The notes below the pieces were generated by a model. The model saw only the letters and a program-made list of their open reading frames with translations, was not told the origin of the DNA and made no database searches. A stretch of DNA of 64,000 bases from Tamarix chinensis (taxonomy: Eukaryota > Streptophyta > Magnoliopsida > Caryophyllales > Tamaricaceae): the NCBI GenBank assembly GCA_030549775.1, contig CM060172.1:6683861-6747860 (forward strand), read 5' to 3'. Positions within the stretch are counted from its first letter, which is position 1. Each line of letters begins with the position of its first letter. This document shows, one piece after another, positions 58,140-64,000 of the stretch. A program made the position numbers and the translations under genes.

Positions 58140-60036
58140 GTTACATTTCTATCTGACATATGAAATGATAGATGATTCCATGCTAATAGTTAATAACCCC
58201 TGCATATCTATGTTGATATACAAATTATAGCTAGAAATAATATATGTATGCCTTCGTTATTAATATTCCATGTATGTCTATAATTAGGTTTTAATTGGAT
58301 TATTCATCTTGCCTTATGCTAGAGATACTAATGATTTTAATATATTCCTTGAAAAGTTTAGAGTAATTTAAACATATAGCATGTTGGTTTTAAAGCATAA
58401 GTAGGATTAAATTTTGTTGATTTTGTATAGCATGTTCTAGGGGTCAAAATGTAAGTCTTTTATGTACCATGATTTGTATCTAAAAATTTTACGTAAAATT
58501 GCTATGAAATATTAGAATTAAATGCTAAGGTTCTACATGTATATTAAGTTATGTCCATGCTTAGGGGTAATATTATATTTTGTCATGATGTAGGATTTTG
58601 TTTATGATAAGCTATTTTTAATTATTATATTTTAGCCTTTTCATAACAAATATCCCATAAAAATAAATATAGTAATAAAGTGTAGAAAAAGTGATAATTA
58701 GAATTTGGAGGGCATTTTAGTCATTATAACAAAATGTGCCTCAAGGTGAACAATTGAATGAATAAACTTAATATTTTTCCTTGGAATAAATTTGGAATTA
58801 ATTAGATGAAAATGATTGATTTCAATGAAATTGAATTAATAATTTGGGTTATGACATGTTGCCTAACCCTATGCCATGATGGTTGGGTGATTTTGTGACC
58901 TTTGTGGTCCTTTGATTTTGTTGATTTATGGCTAAATTGTTATTTTTATCAACTTTAGTAACCTTGAGATAATAACATTAAATTAAATAAGACATTAATC
59001 ACTTAAAGAAAAGGACTTGAGTTTGGAAATGGATCTTGTGCCTCGGAATAGGGCCCCAAGTACAAAGTTAGACATTTAGGTCAAAGGGCCAACTTCTACT
59101 CTATAGGTGTTCCATACACCCAATAGAGGATATACGTACTTAAAGACTTGGCTACTGAGGTTTAGTTTGATTAACTAATATGTCATGTGGCTTCCTTGGC
59201 AAGCTTTATCCTAGAATTAAGTGATTTGATTTGACAATAACCCTTTAATGATCATTGTCTTGGATATTAGATTGTAATCCACTCAAGATTTGATTATTGG
59301 TTGATATAATTGAATTAGATACCCTCTATAATACATCTAAAATAGTTAGATTAGGATTGGCTTGATGAAGGTTGGACTATTTGGTGACATCAAATAGATA
59401 CTATGTTGCATACGGAATAGGATTTATTGATACCCTGCAATGGTTGTACAATTCGGAGGATGCCTTTCTTATGCCCTTGATAGGCTTTTGATTAGATTAA
59501 TATTGTTTATTTACATGTGGGATCATGTTATTTAGATGTTGTTATTGCATATTGTTGTTTGGGTAATTGTTATTATTTGTATGTTACGTGTAATGTGGGC
59601 ATGTTATCTCTTTGGAGACATTGTGATTTACTGAGTATAAGGAATTCATAGTGATCCTATAACTTTTAGGTTATTATAAGTTTCAATGGCATCTTAGGTT
59701 AGATCTGGTGACTCTTGATTGGTTTTATTTTTTTAATCTTGAGGTCTCATTTGATATTTCAAGTGTTGTAAAACCTTTTGTAATATAATCAAAATCTCTC
59801 TATTTTGCTTATTTTGGTTTCTTATGATTTTGGTATCAGTCTTGGATTAGGTCTTGACCACACCTAATCTTTATGTCTGAGTTATTTTGATCTTGTAACC
59901 AACATGGTTTAGTTATTGGTCATACTTCTTTCTATATTGGTTGTGGCATAACACTTGATATTTTGTCTAATTTCTTCCACAATTTATTCCACCAAAACAA
60001 ATATTTAAGTATTAAATTTAGGGGTGTTATACCCTA

Positions 60037-62039
60037 ATCACAACTTAGACCCTTGTCATTCATATTATTATAGCCACATTTACATGTTCTCATAGCACAA
60101 ATTTCCCTATTTAGTACATGTAAAAATATGCTCAAGCCATTAGATCAACAACATGCCGCACATGCTACTATGACTAATAATATTATTTTATATCGACCAC
60201 TTACACATAGATGCACCATATTATCATGCATTTCATTTTCTAACATAAATTTTTCAAGGGTTACATTAAATAAATTCTAGCATGCTTCCTACCCTAATAA
60301 AATCTATCATGCTTACATATTATTTCTACTATTCTATGAGTGATTGCATTTACCTCCAAGATACACAAATTATACTATAAAAATGCCTATTCCAAGGCAA
60401 CGCAAGAGTCACCTAATTAAAAAACATCCAAAAACATGTATATGTTAGCATCCAAACCAAAACACAAAAATTAAACTTAAAAGGAACCAAACAAGGAAAT
60501 AATAACCAAATACAATCAAATTTATGGAGCTACAAATTCAAGGGAAAAGCATGCACCAACTCCTGTAGAGGAGTAAAAAACAATAAAGGTTCATGTCTAA
60601 ACACGTGCAAGGGATTCTAGTTTACAGGAAGTTGATGTTGGTAGCACTCGAGTAGGCTCAATGAAAAGTGATAGTTAGTTGGCTGCACAATTTAAGCTTG
60701 TGCAAATAAACTCAGTGGTGGTGGTGTTGCTACATGTGAAAGAGGGAGAAATGGTGCTAGAATGTATCTCGGTTGGTGGTGGTATTGGGGTTATTACTCA
60801 TTGGAGCTTGAGTCAGGAATGCTTGAAGAGGGATTTATGCTTCGATGAAAGGGGTTGGAAAGATAGGTCAAAAGATCATGGTTAAGTTATGGATGGTGGT
60901 GATTCTTGGTCAATGTGGTGGTGGAGAGATGATGGTGAAGGATGGAGATGATGGTTCTCGGTGTGGCTTCCCACATAGAAGGGGAGGGATGAGATGTTGG
61001 CAAGGCTTTGGCAGTAGATGAATGAAGGATAGGAAGGAGAAATACGTAAGGATAACTATAGGGGAAATGAAGTCAAAAGGGAAAATCATAGGAGTGAAGG
61101 GAAAAGAGGGAGCTTGGGTTAAAGATAACCAAAAATAGATGAGGAGAAACAAGTTTTAAAAGATTGATCACGTAAGAAGAGAAAAAAAAAACTGGGCTGG
61201 AATGCTAGGTTGTGCATGATGGTGTAAGTCAGGTTGGATACAAGGCAATGATTTAATGGAGTGCAAGGGTAGGATGGTGCATGAGGGAAGAAAGACCAGC
61301 AGTTAAGGGATAGTTAAAATACAGAGAAAGGGTGGGTTGCTCAAGAAAAAAAAAAGGAAACTAGGGAAGCATATAGGTTTCATGAGATGGGGTGAGGTCA
61401 ATGCTTAGGTGATGGTACAATTAAGTATAGGGAGTAGGTTAGCATGCATTTTCTTGGCAAAGTGCAAGGGTTAGATATAGACAATGCATGAGGAGAAAAT
61501 AAATCAGGTGAGGGTGAGTGGGTCGGTGATGGAACGAAGTAGTGTAGTGTAGGGTCTTGTTTTGAAAGAAAACAAAATTGCATAGGGAAGAGAGGAGGAT
61601 TTGGTGTTGGATGTAGAATTTTCTTATTTGAGGTTTTGTTTGTTACAGCTAGTTAGGCTAGTTGGTTTGAGGTAAACTTCATCAAAAATTAACCTATTGG
61701 AGCCACACTAAAGGGGAGGTCATGTAATAGTGAGGAAATGATGAGGTTAGAGGTTAAGTTGGGAAAAAAATAATAAGAGCAGTAAGAGGCAAAATTAATA
61801 AATGAATAAATAAACAATAACAAATAAATTAAAGAGATTATTAAATACAAAAATTCTATCCAATTAATATACCTTAAATTTTTAGTCTACTAGTCCATAT
61901 TACTAACACATAATAATAATAATAATAATAATAATAATAGAATGTCTAATTGTAAAATGATTCTATAATTAATTATGTATAATAATCAAATGTCAATTTA
62001 GGAAATCTAAGTTAAGATTCCTACAAATGGGCTATCACA
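60037..62039 (-). repeat. Giant LTR G4, 5' part (minus strand)
   Basis: Reverse-complement match to the 5' half of G3. The element-strand start TGTGATAGCCCATTTGTAGG parallels TGTAAGACCCCATTTATATA. TTATTATACATAATTA, the AAT microsatellite and a GTATCTTGGAGGTAAATGC block (about 60355; G3 GTAGCTTGAAGGTAAATCC) follow. Short frames such as 60679-60885 are not genes. Confidence 0.82.
61913..61940. repeat. AAT microsatellite in G4
   Basis: About nine AAT units, at the position corresponding to G3's AAT array. Confidence 0.9.
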
Positions 62040-63112
62040 ATATATTATTTTACACTCATTTCCATAGACTCCTTATAATGAATATAGTACAGATCACAAT
62101 CTTCAATATAGATATCATGTACTCGAGTACATCGTGCAAGGTACAATGAGATGATGTGATGTGCTAATGTGGACCATGGTAGAAGAGTTATAAGGTAGTG
62201 ATGTAGTAATTATATCAAGAGCATGTTTTACCATAGTGGTTAGCGCTTTCTTTTGTGCAAAAGGTTGCAAGTTCAAGTCTCTTTGAAAATATTCATGTTA
62301 TAATTTCAATCTAGAAAAAAAATTGATAAGCATTAACCATGATGAGAATATACGTCAAGGAGAAAAATCATCTTAATAAAGATAAACATCAACAAAAAAA
62401 TTAAGAGGATGATACACATCAAGATGAAGAAGGATTAACATCAACTTAGATGAGAATGCACATCAAATTGTAGTCACTTTGTCCCAAAGAATGATAAAAC
62501 ATCAACTAATAGGATGACCAAGGTAAAAAGGAATAAACATCAATCGAGAGGGATTCCAAAGAATAAAAAACAATAATTAAGAGGATAAGATACATATTAA
62601 AGAGGAGAGGGATAAACATCAACATAAAGAATGATACAAATAATGTTGGAGAAAGATAAACATCAACCCTGAAAAGTATGCACATTGAGCATTGCCTTAT
62701 AAAACATGTTATGCTATGTTAGACTTCTACATTCTAAATGTTGCTTACATGCCACTACCATATCAACTGAGTGTGCTGCCTTACATAATAGAATTTACAC
62801 ATAATCTTCGTTGTGTAAGATGATAGAAAGTACAATCTAATCAAACAATTCATTATGTTTGAAAGTTAATTAATTTTATGTAGGGGTGTGAAACTGCCTA
62901 AAATTAGACCACATTGGGCTAAAATTCAATTAAGGATAAAAAATGTTTTAATTAGGGTCCAAAGACCAAACTAAAATAACTGATCTTATACCGATTTAGA
63001 TTGAAATACCTTATATACTTTTTTTATATTAAAAGTGTGCATTTTTTGGGTAAAATGTTACAATAATACAAATATCATGTATTCGAGGTATAGTCAGATA
63101 AAAATAGGAGTG
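62040..63112. repeat. Tandem unit 1 with tRNA-like module
   Basis: About 1.07 kb that recurs at 63113-64000. Shared order: TATTTTACACTCATTTCCAT (second copy TTTTATACTCATTTGCAC), ATATCATGTACTCGAG, AATGTGGACCA, and the tRNA-like module. Then comes a field of short alternating AAACATCAAC / ACACATCAAG motifs (62380-62700), and finally ATGTTATGCTATGTTAGACT and ACAATTCATTATGTTTG. No coding frame. Confidence 0.82.
62223..62292 (+). other. tRNA-like sequence, copy 1
   Basis: CATAGTGGTTAGCGC resembles a tRNA D-arm / Pol III A box and GGTTGCAAGTTCAAGTCTC a T-arm / B box, about 35 bp apart. ATGTTTT and AAAATAT can pair as a 7-bp acceptor stem with one G-U. The anticodon arm is poor, so this is a tRNA-derived relic (SINE head), not a functional tRNA. 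Confidence 0.55.
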
Positions 63113-64000
63113 TTACGATAAAATTTTATACTCATTTGCACGGACTCCCTATAAATAAAAATTATACAGATATCATGTACCTAGGTTCACTGTACAAAGT
63201 GCATTGAGAAAATGTAGTGTATTAATGCGGACCACGATAAAAATATTATAAGAAGGTGATGTAATACATATATCGAAAGCATGTTGTAGCATAGTGGTTA
63301 GCATGGTTGCTTCCCTGCAACCAATTACAAGTTTAAGCATCTTTGGAAACATTCAAAAGAAATCAAAGGTGCTCCAATATAAAAAAGAAAGATACACATC
63401 GATCATGAGGAGAATACACATCAAGGTAAAAAATAGTCCAAAAAAAGATAAACATCAACCAAGTGAACTAAGAGGATAATACATATGAAAGTGGAGAAAG
63501 ATTAACATCAACCTAGATGAGAATATATCTTGAGTTGGAGTTATTTCACCCTAAAGAAGAATAAAATATCAACCTAAAAGATGATACACACCAAGAAGAA
63601 GAGGAATAAACGTCAACCCGAAAGTAGTACAAAGAATGATAAATATCAATCAAAAGAAGAAGATACACATTGCGGGGAGAAGGATGAATACCAACATAAA
63701 AAGGATACACATCGAGTTAGAGAAGCATAAGCATCAATCTAGAAAAATATACACATCGATTGTGTCTTATAAAATATGTTATGATATGTTAGACATCTAC
63801 ATCCTAACTATCACTTATATGTCACTACCATATTAAATAGATGCACCTTGAATAACAAAATTTGCACACAGTCTTCATGGTGTAAGATAATAGAAAATAC
63901 AAGGCAATCAAACAATTCATTTCATTTGCAAGTGAATTGATTGTAAGCACAGGGTATGTACTTGTCTCAACCAAACCAAAATCTAGTTAAGGACAAAAAT
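63113..64000. repeat. Tandem unit 2, cut by window end
   Basis: Second, diverged copy of the unit at 62040-63112, with the same order of blocks. The AAACATCAAC / ACACATC motif field is at 63390-63760. The array may continue beyond the window. Confidence 0.8.
63281..63350 (+). other. tRNA-like sequence, copy 2
   Basis: CATAGTGGTTAGCATGG (A-box-like), then a strong hairpin GGTTGC-TTCCCT-GCAACC at the anticodon-arm position, then TTACAAGTTTAAGCATC (decayed B box). The anticodon-arm stem is better kept here than in copy 1, while the B box is worse. Confidence 0.5.

Larger units (their letters stand above)
55622..60031 (+). mobile_element. Giant solo LTR G3 (4,410 bp), TSD CCTTA/CCCTA
   Basis: Starts TGTAAGACCCCATTTATATA and ends TTTAGGGGTGTTATA (terminal CA decayed to TA). 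Flanks CCTTA (55617-55621) and CCCTA (60032-60036) differ by one base. There are no coding domains, PBS or PPT, so this is a solo LTR. Layout: AT-rich U3 with an AAT microsatellite, a long CT-rich region (56150-57480), an hAT-like MITE at 57817, and AT-rich DNA with a GACATTAATCACTTAAAG block (about 58990) related to G1/G2. A TTTACTGAGTATAAGG block (about 59630) corresponds to TTACTCAGTAC of G1/G2. The proline/serine-rich frames at 56256-57360 are translations of the CT-rich zone. Confidence 0.87.

Noticed and set aside
62223..63350. Functional tRNA genes
   Set aside because: Arms are incomplete, the B box is decayed in copy 2 and the anticodon arm is poor in copy 1; better called tRNA-derived.

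Overview
This window looks like nuclear DNA of a flowering plant, probably a eudicot. It is AT-rich, non-coding over long stretches and built almost wholly from nested LTR retrotransposons, with one CACTA DNA transposon and one small hAT-type MITE. I find no host gene, no rRNA and no functional tRNA gene. All readings are by eye, without database searches, so lineage names (Tekay/Del, CRM, CACTA/TNP2, hAT) rest on remembered family motifs.

Layout. (1) 1-12126 is a decayed Tekay/Del-like Ty3 chromovirus (element A). Its outer LTR pieces (1-1659 and 11503-12126) lie on the minus strand. The block between them (about 1660-11502: RT, RNase H, integrase, chromodomain, PPT, part of the 3' LTR) lies on the plus strand, which is best explained by an inversion. 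A full-length CRM-like Ty3 element (C1, 2220-8705, TSD GGAGG) sits inside A's RNase H domain. (2) About 12850-13844 and 20357-21770 are two halves of a minus-strand CACTA TNP2-like transposase. They are split by a second, younger CRM-like element (C2, 13845-20356, minus strand, two 805-bp LTRs, TSD ATCCA/ATCAA). (3) 21771-31637 holds no recognised gene; part of it (27607-30985) looks like an old Tekay-type LTR. (4) 31638-52662 is a second Tekay-like element (B, minus strand, TSD CTTCA/CTTTA). Both of its LTRs are about 3.4 kb. Its left LTR is split by two giant solo LTRs, G1 (33321-38026, TSD GATAG) and G2 (38078-42684, TSD GGTTA/GGGTA). (5) 52668-62039 holds more giant LTRs of the same broad type: a truncated one (G5), and a solo LTR (G3, 55622-60031) inserted into an oppositely oriented relative (G4). 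G3 carries a 323-bp GGCTCG-rich hAT-like MITE with a perfect 8-bp TSD. (6) 62040-64000 is a tandemly duplicated unit of about 1.07 kb, each copy containing a tRNA-like module.

How the parts relate. None of the polyproteins is intact. C2 is the youngest autonomous-type copy (about 2% LTR divergence) but lacks RNase H, has a stop in the protease and has lost an integrase zinc-finger cysteine. C1 has many stops, mostly CAG/CAA to TAG/TAA, as expected of methylated, silenced DNA. Two CRM-like elements suggest, but do not prove, a pericentromeric location. The most unusual material is in G1 and G2. Each carries the same TATA box, the same splice-donor-like site next to a 12-bp palindrome, a six-copy CCGATCCACCGG module arranged as two triplets, and a splice-acceptor-like site about 1.95 kb after the donor. 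This architecture may mark an LTR-borne spliced transcript.
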